18,840 bases of DNA from UBA12088 sp041920275 (GCA_041920275.1 JAYRSE010000037.1:1-18840); one strand, 5' to 3'. Positions 1 to 8,013 are shown, counted from the stretch's first letter. Translations and numbers: made by a program. The notes: generated from the letters alone by a model not told the origin.

Positions 1-416
1 ACCACCACTTCGACGGGTTCAAGACCGAACATGCCACCGGTCACCCGCTGTGCCACCTCAAGTATGGTAAGCGGATGGTCGAAGTAGTAGTCACCCGCCT
101 TTACTTGCGCAGTCTGCTCGACGAAACGAAGTATCGCTTCCATGGCAAAACGCGAACGCACAACCTGTGTCTCGTACAGTACAACCGCCGTATCATGGAT
201 CGTCGATCCTTCGGGAATGGTGATGATGGTACGCACCGGAAAGAACGAGGATGGGAGGTATATACCCACATACGCGTACGCGGAAGCAAGCAAGAATACG
301 ATCGTGACCGAACCCATGATCCTGACCGCACCGCGCTTCGTCCACAGGATGATCCCTCGCCACATCCTCCTGAAGGCGCGTACATGGTAGGTATCGATCG
401 ATTCGTCACTTTGCAT
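1..416 (-). CDS. mltG: MltG/YceG-like endolytic murein transglycosylase, N-terminal part (cut by window edge)
   Basis: MltG cleaves nascent peptidoglycan strands at the outer face of the membrane and terminates glycan chain growth. I translated this frame by hand from the ATG at 416; it stays open to position 1, so about 138 residues are seen and the catalytic domain lies outside the window. Visible parts are a short cytoplasmic start (MQSDESIDTYHVRAF), one membrane segment at about residues 35-55 (MGSVTIVFLLASAYAYVG), then the LysM-like N-terminal domain of the YceG family: ITIPEGSTIHDTAVVLYE, an arginine-phenylalanine helix, and VKAGDYYFDHPLTILEVAQR. The KAGDYYF and TILEVAQR pattern is typical of the family. 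The start lies 21 bp behind the stop of the upstream membrane protein, so the two are probably co-transcribed. Family recognition is by eye and is strong. Confidence 0.86.
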   Translation of the reverse strand, partial: MQSDESIDTYHVRAFRRMWRGIILWTKRGAVRIMGSVTIVFLLASAYAYVGIYLPSSFFPVRTIITIPEGSTIHDTAVVLYETQVVRSRFAMEAILRFVEQTAQVKAGDYYFDHPLTILEVAQRVTGGMFGLEPVEVV

Positions 417-437
417 ATGAGATGTTTGCCGTTTCGA

Positions 438-1712
438 TCAGTACGGAAGGTTCGCCGGTGCGCTCGACCGAGTCGAATCGATCCGTTGCATCGTCGGAGT
501 CTTGGCAACCGAACCGGGTAGGTGGAATAAGGTTGCGAGCTCCGCACTGGTAATGACGAAATGCTTGAAACGATATGGTGCATGAAACCATGAACGCAAG
601 CGGTACGCATCGATCGCCTTTAACTTCATACGGTTCTGACGCATATCATTGTAATCTTGCCACGGGTAATCGAGGGAGTTTTGGCCTCTCCCTGCAGGTC
701 TGAGATTGTTGTAGCCGGGCGAGCTGAAGGGTTGCCACATGCCCATAATACCTGTCACATTGGTTCCGTCGTACTCCTCATGTTCCCCAATGTAGAGCAC
801 CCGAACGCCGACATCCCACGGGTAACTCGATTGCACATTTCGTTGGATCGATTTGATGGTCTGCTTCTGTTCGTCACTTAACGCCTTTCCCTTGCCGCCA
901 TCCGCAAAGACCACCGCATCCTCGGGACTCTCGCGTATCTTGGCAATAGCCTTACGAGCAAGATCTTTGTATGAACTTTTGTTGTATCCATAGCCGTAGG
1001 TAAAATCCTCGGGCTTGTGAGCGCGAGCGAGGATCTGCACCCACAGATACTCGCCTTTGCCCATCGACCCGAGAAACTCAAGGAGGTGGGTCATCGGGTC
1101 GGTCTTTTGTTCCTCCTTGGCGTTGGTGCTTTCAAGTGAGTAGTCGGTGAACGTTTTTATGGGAAGCCCCGGGGAATCGCCAAGCTCGTAGTCGGAACCG
1201 TACAGGTTATGCGACTCGAGCGAGAACGGAAACGTAAGCGCGTAATCATCCACAGGAACGATCTCGATGTCCGGATAGTGCGCATAGAACGAGCGCTCCA
1301 CCAAACGCCGGAACGCCTTACGTGTCCACACGTAAAGGTGCACCCGCCCCTCCATGGAAACCATCTCGAACGAGTACCACAGGCGCACCTTGCCCGTCCA
1401 CATGCGATCGATGAATGTACTCTCACCCCCTTTCACCCACAAACCGTCAAGCACCGCTTGCATGGAAACGGGTGACTTCATGATCTCTTGCGGAAGATGC
1501 AGCTCGAGGAGCACGCATTCTTGGTTCGCGATGAACTGGGCGCGAACGTATTTCATCCACACTCGCCAGAATATCACCGGCAACACGAACGGCGCCCAAT
1601 AGATCGATGAGGCGAAGAAGAGGCCGACGAGGTGGAACGCGTCGCTGAAGAGATCGACCAGTGTCGTTTGAGACCCTGCCACCTGCGCCACTTGGGACAT
1701 AAGTGCACCCAT
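438..1712 (-). CDS. CPR-type membrane protein, possibly related to type IV secretion-associated proteins (DUF8128-like)
   Basis: The product is 424 residues from the ATG at 1712. There is one hydrophobic region near the N-terminus (about residues 26-49, HLVGLFFASSIYWAPFVLPV), followed by a long soluble part with LLELHLPQEIMKSP, a tyrosine/glycine-rich stretch (YGYGYNKSSYKDLARKA) and a C-terminal ITSAELATLFHLPGS motif ending in a proline-rich tail. From memory, the 'S/T-x-ELATLFH-P' ending and the LELxLPxE opening occur in conserved CPR proteins that precede type IV secretion/HerA-type ATPases. No ATPase is seen here, so a transport role is not supported. The frame is open up to 1844, but that would overlap the upstream gene. 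The ATG at 1712 was chosen because a TATACT box sits 7 nt before it, which suggests a leaderless message; an ATG at 1700 is possible. It is followed by mltG 21 bp downstream. Confidence 0.7.
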   Translation of the reverse strand: MGALMSQVAQVAGSQTTLVDLFSDAFHLVGLFFASSIYWAPFVLPVIFWRVWMKYVRAQFIANQECVLLELHLPQEIMKSPVSMQAVLDGLWVKGGESTFIDRMWTGKVRLWYSFEMVSMEGRVHLYVWTRKAFRRLVERSFYAHYPDIEIVPVDDYALTFPFSLESHNLYGSDYELGDSPGLPIKTFTDYSLESTNAKEEQKTDPMTHLLEFLGSMGKGEYLWVQILARAHKPEDFTYGYGYNKSSYKDLARKAIAKIRESPEDAVVFADGGKGKALSDEQKQTIKSIQRNVQSSYPWDVGVRVLYIGEHEEYDGTNVTGIMGMWQPFSSPGYNNLRPAGRGQNSLDYPWQDYNDMRQNRMKLKAIDAYRLRSWFHAPYRFKHFVITSAELATLFHLPGSVAKTPTMQRIDSTRSSAPANLPY

Positions 1713-1719
1713 GGCCACC

Positions 1720-1728
1720 AGTATACCA
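1720..1728 (-). promoter_or_regulatory. Extended -10 promoter element of the membrane protein-mltG operon
   Basis: On the minus strand the sequence reads TGG-TATACT, an extended -10 element, followed by 7 nt and then ATG at 1712. No good -35 hexamer is seen at the usual distance, which fits an extended -10 promoter. Transcription would start at or next to the A of the ATG. Confidence 0.5.
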
Positions 1729-1803
1729 GAGCATGGGTCAACCCACCCACTTATTCCATACACACCGCCCGCATACCACAAGGAGCGGTGCGAAGGGACC
1801 GCT

Positions 1804-2844
1804 CTATTTCGACTCGCGGATGAAGTAGCGTCCCTCGGTGTCACGCCCGAATCGAGCGGTATCCTGCAGATTGATAAATATCGTATTATCTTTCACGTAC
1901 CGCTCCTTGCGAACCGCCTCGATCACTTCCTCGCGCGTGAGCGGCCCCTGGCGCCGAAGCATCTCCATGATCACTTCCCGTACCGGCCCCGCACTGTATC
2001 CCCACTCCTTAAGAGCATAAATACCCCTGCCGACCAGCACGAACCGTTCGTCCTTGATGAGTTCGTTGTGACAGGTCGCTTCGTGCGCATTGCGTTTGAA
2101 GATCTCGGCGATCGCATGCGCCACTTCACGAAAATGCATGGGGGAACCGTGGCGCTTGATGACCAGGTACGCGTAATCGCGCATACCTTTCACCCGCACG
2201 TTCGGACTATGCGCCCTTCCCCACTCGCCGAGCGGATTCTTGCCGATACTCTTCGAAAGGTTGAGCCACCGTTTGAGCACCTCCTCGTTCTTATACTCTT
2301 GATTGAGCTCTTGCAGCTCGCGGAGAAAGGCATCAATAAGCGTGGATTCTTCCACCAACTCGTCGTCCTCGAGCGCATCGTACAAACGGCGGAGAGAATT
2401 GTGCACCTTGTCTGCAATATCCGAGTTGATGTGCCATCGATGCCGGAACTCCTCGGTCTCTTTTTCACGTACGAACGCTTCTCCGAGCACCAGCAGGAAG
2501 TGGATATGATTCTGAACACTTCTATCTTTGTTGAGGTGCTCGAGCAGGTCTTCTTCCGCCACCATGACACCCATCTTCGTGATGATCTCACGCAATTCGT
2601 CAAATACCGCAGTCTCCTTGGTGTACTGGTCGGACTTGCGAATGGTCGCCAGTGCGTAATTCTCGATCTGCCGCACTCGCTCACGCGTAATGCCGTACTC
2701 TTGCCCGATCGCCTCGAGTGTGACGGGGGTCGTATTATCACCGAGTCCGTACCGTGCCGTGACAACGTGTCTTGCACGTTCGGGAAGTACGCCCAAAAGG
2801 CGTTTAACGACCATCTTCGGCTTGAAGGATATTTTTTCCGCCAT
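1804..2844 (-). CDS. Sigma-70 region 4 - HARE-HTH fusion regulator
   Basis: This 346-residue protein carries a complete sigma region 4 helix-turn-helix at about residues 15-70 (VVTARYGLG, LEAIGQEYGITRERVRQIE), the part of a sigma factor that reads the -35 element and touches the RNA polymerase beta flap. Sigma regions 1-3 are absent, so it cannot act as a full sigma factor. A helical middle part follows, then a HARE-HTH domain at about 221-283 (AYLVIKRHGSPMHFREVAHAI to RFVLVGRGIYALKEWGY), the fold of the RNA polymerase delta subunit, and a further winged-helix-like tail (REVIMEMLRRQGPLTREEVIEAV). The combination fits an RNA polymerase-associated transcription factor. The ATG at 2844 was preferred; an in-frame TTG at 2865 would add seven residues. 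Neither has a clear Shine-Dalgarno. It has its own promoter and a leader of about 120 nt. Confidence 0.85.
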   Translation of the reverse strand: MAEKISFKPKMVVKRLLGVLPERARHVVTARYGLGDNTTPVTLEAIGQEYGITRERVRQIENYALATIRKSDQYTKETAVFDELREIITKMGVMVAEEDLLEHLNKDRSVQNHIHFLLVLGEAFVREKETEEFRHRWHINSDIADKVHNSLRRLYDALEDDELVEESTLIDAFLRELQELNQEYKNEEVLKRWLNLSKSIGKNPLGEWGRAHSPNVRVKGMRDYAYLVIKRHGSPMHFREVAHAIAEIFKRNAHEATCHNELIKDERFVLVGRGIYALKEWGYSAGPVREVIMEMLRRQGPLTREEVIEAVRKERYVKDNTIFINLQDTARFGRDTEGRYFIRESK

Positions 2845-2897
2845 AGACGCAAATGAGGTTTTCAAATAATGTTTTATTAAAATAATATGTGTGTGTC

Positions 2898-2929
2898 CGT
2901 CACCGACTTTTGTCGGCAGGCAGGTGACG
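2898..2929. repeat. Inverted repeat in the leader of the region 4/HARE gene
   Basis: Arms CGTCACC (2898-2904) and GGTGACG (2923-2929) are perfect complements. A second, competing hairpin (CCGAC-TTTT-GTCGG, 2903-2916) shares part of the left arm. It lies between the likely promoter (2973-3001) and the start at 2844, so the transcript would carry it. No U-run follows on the minus strand, so it is not an ordinary intrinsic terminator. Confidence 0.5.
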
Positions 2930-2972
2930 CTCTTTCACCCGCTTCCTATTCCAAACACTACGTGATGTTATC

Positions 2973-3001
2973 AAAATAGCACAACGACACTGGTTCGTCA
3001 A
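2973..3001 (-). promoter_or_regulatory. Likely promoter of the region 4/HARE gene
   Basis: The minus strand shows TTGACG (complement of 2996-3001), a 17-nt spacer and TATTTT (complement of 2973-2978). The start point would be near 2966, leaving a leader of about 120 nt with an inverted repeat. Confidence 0.45.
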
Positions 3002-3063
3002 TGACTTTATTGCGCAAGTGGAAGGATGTGGTGCGGTGCACACCAAACTTTTTCATGGTTCAG

Positions 3064-5550
3064 CTAGATGACAAAGTTGATCAATCTGCCGGGTACCACG
3101 ATCTCTTTCACCTGCTCCACCCCCTTCAAATGTTCGGCGACCCGTGGTAGCGCACGGGCCATGGTACAGAGCGTAGTCGAGTCCGTATCCTGTTCGACCC
3201 GGAACGATCCGCGCACCCTGCCGTTCACCTGGACCACTATCGTGACTTGCGCTTGCGCCAGTATACGCTCGTCGCACGCGGGCCACGCTTCACTGTGTAC
3301 TGATGTTGAGTGACCGAGTGTTTCCCACAACTCCTCTGTAAGGTGCGGCGCAAAAGGAGCGAGTATGCGTATGAGGGATTCGTACGCGGATACGGGGATG
3401 GTATGTTCTTTTTCGAATGCATTGACCAATATCATCATCTGACTGATCGCGGTATTGAACTTGAACGCACGTATATCCTCTCCGACTTTTTTGATCGTTC
3501 GGTGAAGAAGTATCAACGCTTCGGGTGAAAGAACTGTCGTGGACGAGATATCATTCAAATCTCCCTCGCCATCGACAGTGACCTGTTCGCGCAGGTTCCA
3601 CACACGCTCAAGAAAGCGCCGCACGCCCGCAATACCGCCAAGGTCCCACGGGTACTGACCGACCTCGTTGTAGGGACCAATGAAGGCGAGATAGGTCTTC
3701 ACCGTATCGGCACCCACGCGGGCCACATGCTCGTCCGGGTCGATCACATTTCCCTTACTCTTGCTCATTTTTTGGCCATCCGGTCCGAGAATGAGACCTC
3801 GACTCATACGCTTTGTGTATGGCTCGCTCTCAGTCACCAAACCGATGTCGAAAAGTGCTTTGTAAAAAAAGCGTGAGTACAAAAGGTGCATGGTGGTGTG
3901 CTCAGCCCCGCCGGAGTAGCGGTCGACCGGCATCCATAGTTCTTGGAGCTCTTTTGAAGAGAATACGTCCGCATTGTGGGGGTCTAAGTAACGCAAGAAA
4001 TACCACGAAGAGCAAACGAACGTGTCCATGGTGTCGACTTCAGGTGTCCATCCTTTGCCGAAGATCCGCTCGGTACGCTCACGAAGCTCCACACTCTTTG
4101 CGAGCGGCGCCTCCCCGGTCGGCGTGAAGTCAACGTCGTTCGGAAGCGTCCAGGGCAAATACTTTTCGGGCACGAGATGTACACCGCCTTCAGGATCGTA
4201 GACGATCGGTATGGGTGCGCCCCAGTAGCGCTGCCGCGAGAGCAGCCAATCGCGTAAGCGAAATTGTGTGGTCATTTTTCCGTCCGCATGTTTAACGATC
4301 TTTGCCCCGGCTTCTTCCGAATCAAGTCCGGAAAACTTTTCACACCCATGCAATGTTCCGTATTCCGTATACACCCCTTGTTCAGACATTCGGTGTACCT
4401 CGGACCGTGACTGAGAAGCACTTACGCCATTCGGTGCAATTACGAACCGCACCGGCAGCTGGTATCTGTGTGCAAACTCCCAGTCTCGCTCATCATGCGC
4501 CGGGACCGCCATCACGGCACCGGTACCATACGACGCAAGCACATAGTCAGCGATCCATACGGGAACTTCTTCACCGTTTGCGGGATTCACCGCCTTCACA
4601 CCCTTCAGTTCGACACCGGTCTTCTCCTTTCCCTCCTTGCGTTCAAGCTCCTTCTTCGCCTTCGTTGCTTCAATGTACGCCAACACCTCGTCCCAATTTG
4701 AGATGACATTTTTAAGTTCGGTGACGAGCGAATGCTCCGGCGCAAGCACGACGTAGGTCACTCCATAGAGCGTGTCCGGCCGTGTCGTAAATACCTGCAC
4801 GGTCTTTCGGTCAATCGTATCATCCACATCGCTACCTGCACCGGTGATCGCAAAATCCAACAGCGCACCCTCGCTCTTCCCTATCCACTCACGCTGTGCT
4901 TGCTTTATCTCCTCCGGCCAGTCGAGGGCATCGAGATCGACGAGCAGCCGTTCTGCATAGTCGGTGATCCTGAAATACCACTGCGCGAGCTCTTTCTGCA
5001 AGACCGCCGTGCCGCACCGCTCACATGACCCGCTTGTGATCTGCTCGTTCGCGAGTACCGTTTTGCATGAATCGCACCATGGTACCGTACCGTCTTTCTT
5101 ATACGCAAGGCCTTTTTCATACAGTTTCCCGAAAAGCCATTGCGTCCACCGGTAATACTCCGGCTCGCAGGTCACCACCTTGCGCGACCAGTCGAAACTG
5201 TTGCCCATGCTTTTGAGCTGCCGAGTCATGAAGTCGATATTGTCATGTGTCCACTTGCGCGGATCGAGGCCTCGTTTGATCGCCGCATTCTCCGCAGGCA
5301 GACCGAACGCATCGAATCCGATCGGGTAGAGCACATTCTTACCGTTCATACGCAGATATCGCGCGTACATGTCGGGCACCGCAAATGCGTACCAATGGCC
5401 GATATGGAGATTGCCCGACGGGTACGGAAACTCGACGAGCAGGTATTCGTTCTCTTTGCCGACAACGCTATCCGGAGTGTCGTACAGCTTTGTTTCGGCC
5501 CACTTCTGTTGCCATTTCGATTCGATGACAGCGTGATCGTATGTCTTCAT
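3064..5550 (-). CDS. leuS: Leucyl-tRNA synthetase
   Basis: This enzyme charges tRNA-Leu with leucine in the cytosol. The product is 828 residues, within the usual range for bacterial LeuRS. The class I signatures are intact: HIGH at residues 49-52 (GNLHIGHWYAF) and KMSKS at 594-598 (GQKMSKSKGNVIDPDE). Between them lie the CP1 editing domain, with TTRPDTLYGVTYVVL and GTGAVMAVPAHDERDWEF, and a paired-cysteine motif CDSC...CERC that may bind zinc. The anticodon-binding domain follows, and the C-terminal domain ends QVNGRVRGSFRV...VPGRLINFVI as in the family. The frame is open to 5733, but the ATG at 5550 (MKTYDHAVIESKWQQKW) matches the family start. A promoter lies about 35 nt upstream. The gene is divergent from the HAD phosphatase gene. 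Confidence 0.97.
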   Translation of the reverse strand: MKTYDHAVIESKWQQKWAETKLYDTPDSVVGKENEYLLVEFPYPSGNLHIGHWYAFAVPDMYARYLRMNGKNVLYPIGFDAFGLPAENAAIKRGLDPRKWTHDNIDFMTRQLKSMGNSFDWSRKVVTCEPEYYRWTQWLFGKLYEKGLAYKKDGTVPWCDSCKTVLANEQITSGSCERCGTAVLQKELAQWYFRITDYAERLLVDLDALDWPEEIKQAQREWIGKSEGALLDFAITGAGSDVDDTIDRKTVQVFTTRPDTLYGVTYVVLAPEHSLVTELKNVISNWDEVLAYIEATKAKKELERKEGKEKTGVELKGVKAVNPANGEEVPVWIADYVLASYGTGAVMAVPAHDERDWEFAHRYQLPVRFVIAPNGVSASQSRSEVHRMSEQGVYTEYGTLHGCEKFSGLDSEEAGAKIVKHADGKMTTQFRLRDWLLSRQRYWGAPIPIVYDPEGGVHLVPEKYLPWTLPNDVDFTPTGEAPLAKSVELRERTERIFGKGWTPEVDTMDTFVCSSWYFLRYLDPHNADVFSSKELQELWMPVDRYSGGAEHTTMHLLYSRFFYKALFDIGLVTESEPYTKRMSRGLILGPDGQKMSKSKGNVIDPDEHVARVGADTVKTYLAFIGPYNEVGQYPWDLGGIAGVRRFLERVWNLREQVTVDGEGDLNDISSTTVLSPEALILLHRTIKKVGEDIRAFKFNTAISQMMILVNAFEKEHTIPVSAYESLIRILAPFAPHLTEELWETLGHSTSVHSEAWPACDERILAQAQVTIVVQVNGRVRGSFRVEQDTDSTTLCTMARALPRVAEHLKGVEQVKEIVVPGRLINFVI

Positions 5551-5584
5551 ATGGTTCCGAGTATGCGGTAATATAAGTACAGGC

Positions 5585-5612
5585 ATGATACCCCGAATAC
5601 GGAAACCGTCAA
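5585..5612 (-). promoter_or_regulatory. Likely leuS promoter
   Basis: The minus strand shows TTGACG (complement of 5607-5612), a 16-nt spacer and TATCAT (complement of 5585-5590), giving a leader of roughly 30 nt before the leuS ATG. Confidence 0.5.
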
Positions 5613-5696
5613 AACGGCTGCCGGCTTTTGCTCCGCCACTGCGACCCTTGCGACCACACACCTTCATTTCGCGCATTAGAAGATCATTACCACTCA

Positions 5697-5702
5697 TATT
5701 AT
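5697..5702 (+). promoter_or_regulatory. -10 box of the HAD phosphatase gene
   Basis: TATTAT lies exactly 7 nt before the ATG at 5710, so transcription would start at the start codon (leaderless). The -35 region is poor. Confidence 0.45.
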
Positions 5703-5709
5703 CTACAGT

Positions 5710-6411
5710 ATGCATCAAAAGAACAATCGGCATCTATTCTTCGATATGGACGGCACGGTCACCCGCAGCCGTTCCAAGATCACACAAGAGATGAAGGACT
5801 TACTCACCTCGCTTCCACAGGACGTCATTATCGTATCCGGAGCGAATGCGCAGCAGATGGTTTTTCAAATGGATGGTACGCCCTGCTACATGCTCTGTCA
5901 GAACGGCAACCACGCACTTCACGGCGACCAAGAGCTCTGGAGGGATGACCTTACACCCCAAGAAACGGCGGAGATCGAAGCGCATATCGCCTCGCTCCCT
6001 CGCACATGGGACGTGCCAGACCCGAACGATCTGGTGGAACACCGTGGAAGTCAGGTGAGCTTCAGCGTGTACGGCCACCACGCATCGGTAGCGGAGAAAG
6101 AGCGGTTCGACCCGGACCAAGCGAAGCGCAAAGCCATGCTTGCCGCCTCGCCACTCGTCTCCGAAACGGTCGAAGTGAAGATCGCGGGCACATGTACGCT
6201 CGACTACTTCCGCAAAGGACGCAACAAGGGCTACAACGTAGCGCGCCTCATCGAACAGATGGGATGGAACACGGATGAGTGCCTGTATTTCGGAGACGCC
6301 ATATACCCGGGTGGCAACGACGAGACGGTGATCGGCATCATCGAGACCGTCGGAGTGATCGATCCGCAGGACACCTACGTAAAATTGCGTAATTTAAAAT
6401 CTGTGGTATAA
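5710..6411 (+). CDS. HAD-IIB hydrolase, eukaryotic-type phosphomannomutase-like
   Basis: This 233-residue protein belongs to the haloacid dehalogenase superfamily. Motif I is FFDMDGTVTRSRSKIT, with the nucleophile Asp12 and the acid/base Asp14. Motif II is IIVSGA. The Mg-binding motif is YFGDAIYPGGND (Asp196, Asn203-Asp204). The PGGND ending and the early 'RSRSKIT' are characteristic of the alpha-phosphomannomutase (PMM) branch rather than of general Cof-type phosphatases. In PMM the enzyme interconverts mannose 6-phosphate and mannose 1-phosphate for GDP-mannose. A sugar-phosphatase role is the main alternative, since the cap (SQVSFSVYGHHASVAEKERF) is only loosely like PMM. No sugar nucleotide gene is nearby. 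The start follows a TATTAT box by 7 nt and no ribosome binding site is seen. Confidence 0.82.
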   Translation: MHQKNNRHLFFDMDGTVTRSRSKITQEMKDLLTSLPQDVIIVSGANAQQMVFQMDGTPCYMLCQNGNHALHGDQELWRDDLTPQETAEIEAHIASLPRTWDVPDPNDLVEHRGSQVSFSVYGHHASVAEKERFDPDQAKRKAMLAASPLVSETVEVKIAGTCTLDYFRKGRNKGYNVARLIEQMGWNTDECLYFGDAIYPGGNDETVIGIIETVGVIDPQDTYVKLRNLKSVV

Positions 6412-6412
6412 T
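6385..6412 (+). promoter_or_regulatory. Promoter of the orphan gene at 6448, inside the end of the HAD gene
   Basis: TTGCGT (6385-6390), a 16-nt spacer and a perfect TATAAT (6407-6412). The TATAAT overlaps the TAA stop codon of the preceding gene. The start point would be near 6420. Confidence 0.6.
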
Positions 6413-6447
6413 TGCATCAGGCTTTTCAATAACACGGGGGTTTGTCT

Positions 6448-6810
6448 GTGTGCAAAAAACTGAAAGCGCGAGTTGCCGATGCGGTCATGTGGCTGTCGTC
6501 CCTTGAAGACGACCGCGTACGTGATGCCGAATCTGACAATGAAAATAAATGTAAAACGGCGACACTGGTCACCGCGTTAAATGTATGTATTCCTCAGCTC
6601 GTTTCGCTGAACCAAAGCGGCAGCAATATACTGTACGGTACCGAAGCACGAGTGGTTGGCGATCTCAAACGTGCCTACGGCACATACGTCGAGACACACC
6701 GCGGCTCGAGCGCAACGAGAGATGAGCGGAAGCGAACGGCTGAGAAACTGGCGTACTGCATCAGCGAAGCCGCCGAGACGTTCCACCGACTTGCGTGCGA
6801 AGACCAATGA
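6448..6810 (+). CDS. Uncharacterised 120-residue soluble protein
   Basis: I do not recognise a family. The product is a predicted helical, soluble protein with no signal peptide or membrane segment. It has four to five cysteines spread along its length (Cys2, Cys at about 35, 48, 104 and 117) without a metal-binding spacing, and a basic stretch (TRDERKRTAEKL). GTG at 6448 was chosen because GGGGG lies about 7 nt upstream; an in-frame TTG at 6442 would sit too close to that G-run. It has a strong promoter of its own and a long GC hairpin immediately after the stop, so it is a self-contained transcription unit. The stop is TGA. The frame is clearly favoured over its shadows because promoter, ribosome site and hairpin all fit its ends. 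Confidence 0.66.
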   Translation: MCKKLKARVADAVMWLSSLEDDRVRDAESDNENKCKTATLVTALNVCIPQLVSLNQSGSNILYGTEARVVGDLKRAYGTYVETHRGSSATRDERKRTAEKLAYCISEAAETFHRLACEDQ

Positions 6811-6812
6811 TA

Positions 6813-6845
6813 AGCGTCGGCGACCGATCTCAGGTCGCCGACGCT
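6813..6845. terminator. Strong hairpin between convergent genes (likely bidirectional terminator)
   Basis: A perfect 13-bp stem (AGCGTCGGCGACC, 6813-6825, with its complement 6833-6845) and a 7-nt loop lie 2 nt after the stop of the 6448 gene and about 60 nt past the ychF stop. The U-run is poor on both strands, so termination efficiency is uncertain. Confidence 0.6.
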
Positions 6846-6906
6846 CTCTCGTTACAGATTTTACTCAACACACACTGTCATCATACCTTCGTAAACGTGT
6901 TTTCTT

Positions 6907-8013
6907 TTAGTGTATCAGGAATTCGATCACATCGCCGTCATGCACCATGTACTCCTTACCCTCCGTGCGTAGGAGGCCTTTCTCACGCACCGCGGCGTAC
7001 CTGCCCTCACGCAACAGGTCGTCACAGTGCACCACTTCGGCTCGAATGAATTTCTCACGAAAGTCGGTGTGTATCGCCGCACCCGCCTCAGGCGCAGCGG
7101 AGCCGGTGCGTATGGTCCACGCACGGGTCTCATCCTCACCGGTGGTGAAAAAGGTCATGAGTCCGAGCATGCGATAGCCGGTGCGTATGAGATCGTCCAC
7201 CCCATTGTCCAACACACCGTACTCTTGCCTGAACATGTCTCTGTCTTCATGCGCGAGCTCGCGAAGCTCTCCTTCGACGCTCGCGTCCACGAACACGTAC
7301 GGAGATCCGCTCGTCTCGAGGTATGAACGGAGAACATACCAACGCTCATCGTTCTGCTCATCGAAGTTGTACCCGCCCGCTTTCTTGTTGAGCACGTACA
7401 TGATCGGCTTTACCGTGAGCAGATTGAGAAGCTTCCACCATCGCTCGACCTCCGTAGACACCGTACCCGAACACGAGGAAAGCAAGCGTCCCTCTTCAAG
7501 TACGGTCCGAGCCGCTTCAAGTGCCGCACGCTCGGCAAGCGCACCTTTGTCGCCACGCTTCGCGTCACGCTCGACACTGCCCAAACGCTTCGAAACCGTT
7601 TCGAGGTCCGCAAGCACCAGCTCCAAATTGATCACCTCGATATCGCGCATCGGGTCGACCGCGCCATGCACGTGGGTGATGTTCGTATCGTCGAACAAAC
7701 GTACCACCTCCGCGATGGCATCGGTCTCGCGAATATTCGCGAGGAACTTGTTCCCCAGCCCCTCACCCTCGCTTGCCCCCTTCACCAGACCCGCGATATC
7801 GACGAACTCCACGATCGCAGGAATCGTCTTTTTGCTGTGCGAGAGTTCGCTCAAGCGCCCAAGACGCGGGTCGGGCACCGCAACGACACCCACCGCCGGA
7901 TCAATCGTGCAAAAGGGATAATTCTCCGCCGGCACCGCCTTTTCGGTGAGCGCGTTGAAAAGGGTCGATTTGCCGACATTGGGGAGACCGACGATGCCTA
8001 TTGAAAGTGACAT
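6907..8013 (-). CDS. ychF: YchF/OLA1-family P-loop NTPase
   Basis: YchF is a ribosome-associated nucleotidase of the Obg family, known to prefer ATP. The product is 368 residues; the family is usually about 363. The P-loop is GLPNVGKS (residues 9-16), G3 is DIAGLV (72-77) with SEGEGLGNKFLANIRE behind it, followed by the coiled-coil insertion (about 125-200). The C-terminal TGS domain is well formed: MTFFTTGEDETRAWTIRTG, GAAIHTDFREKFIRAEVV and the ending KEYMVHDGDVIEFLIH. The G4 position reads MYVLNKKAGG (Asn209-Lys-Lys-Ala) where the family usually has NxxE. The start ATG at 8013 gives the standard MSLSIGIVG beginning; a weak TACCAT box lies 8 nt upstream. Confidence 0.96.
   Translation of the reverse strand: MSLSIGIVGLPNVGKSTLFNALTEKAVPAENYPFCTIDPAVGVVAVPDPRLGRLSELSHSKKTIPAIVEFVDIAGLVKGASEGEGLGNKFLANIRETDAIAEVVRLFDDTNITHVHGAVDPMRDIEVINLELVLADLETVSKRLGSVERDAKRGDKGALAERAALEAARTVLEEGRLLSSCSGTVSTEVERWWKLLNLLTVKPIMYVLNKKAGGYNFDEQNDERWYVLRSYLETSGSPYVFVDASVEGELRELAHEDRDMFRQEYGVLDNGVDDLIRTGYRMLGLMTFFTTGEDETRAWTIRTGSAAPEAGAAIHTDFREKFIRAEVVHCDDLLREGRYAAVREKGLLRTEGKEYMVHDGDVIEFLIH

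Noticed and set aside
1711..2856. Long plus-strand open frame (381 codons) opposite the region 4/HARE gene
   Set aside because: The minus-strand frame has recognisable sigma region 4 and HARE motifs; the plus-strand product is arginine/histidine-rich with no recognisable domain and is a codon-usage shadow.
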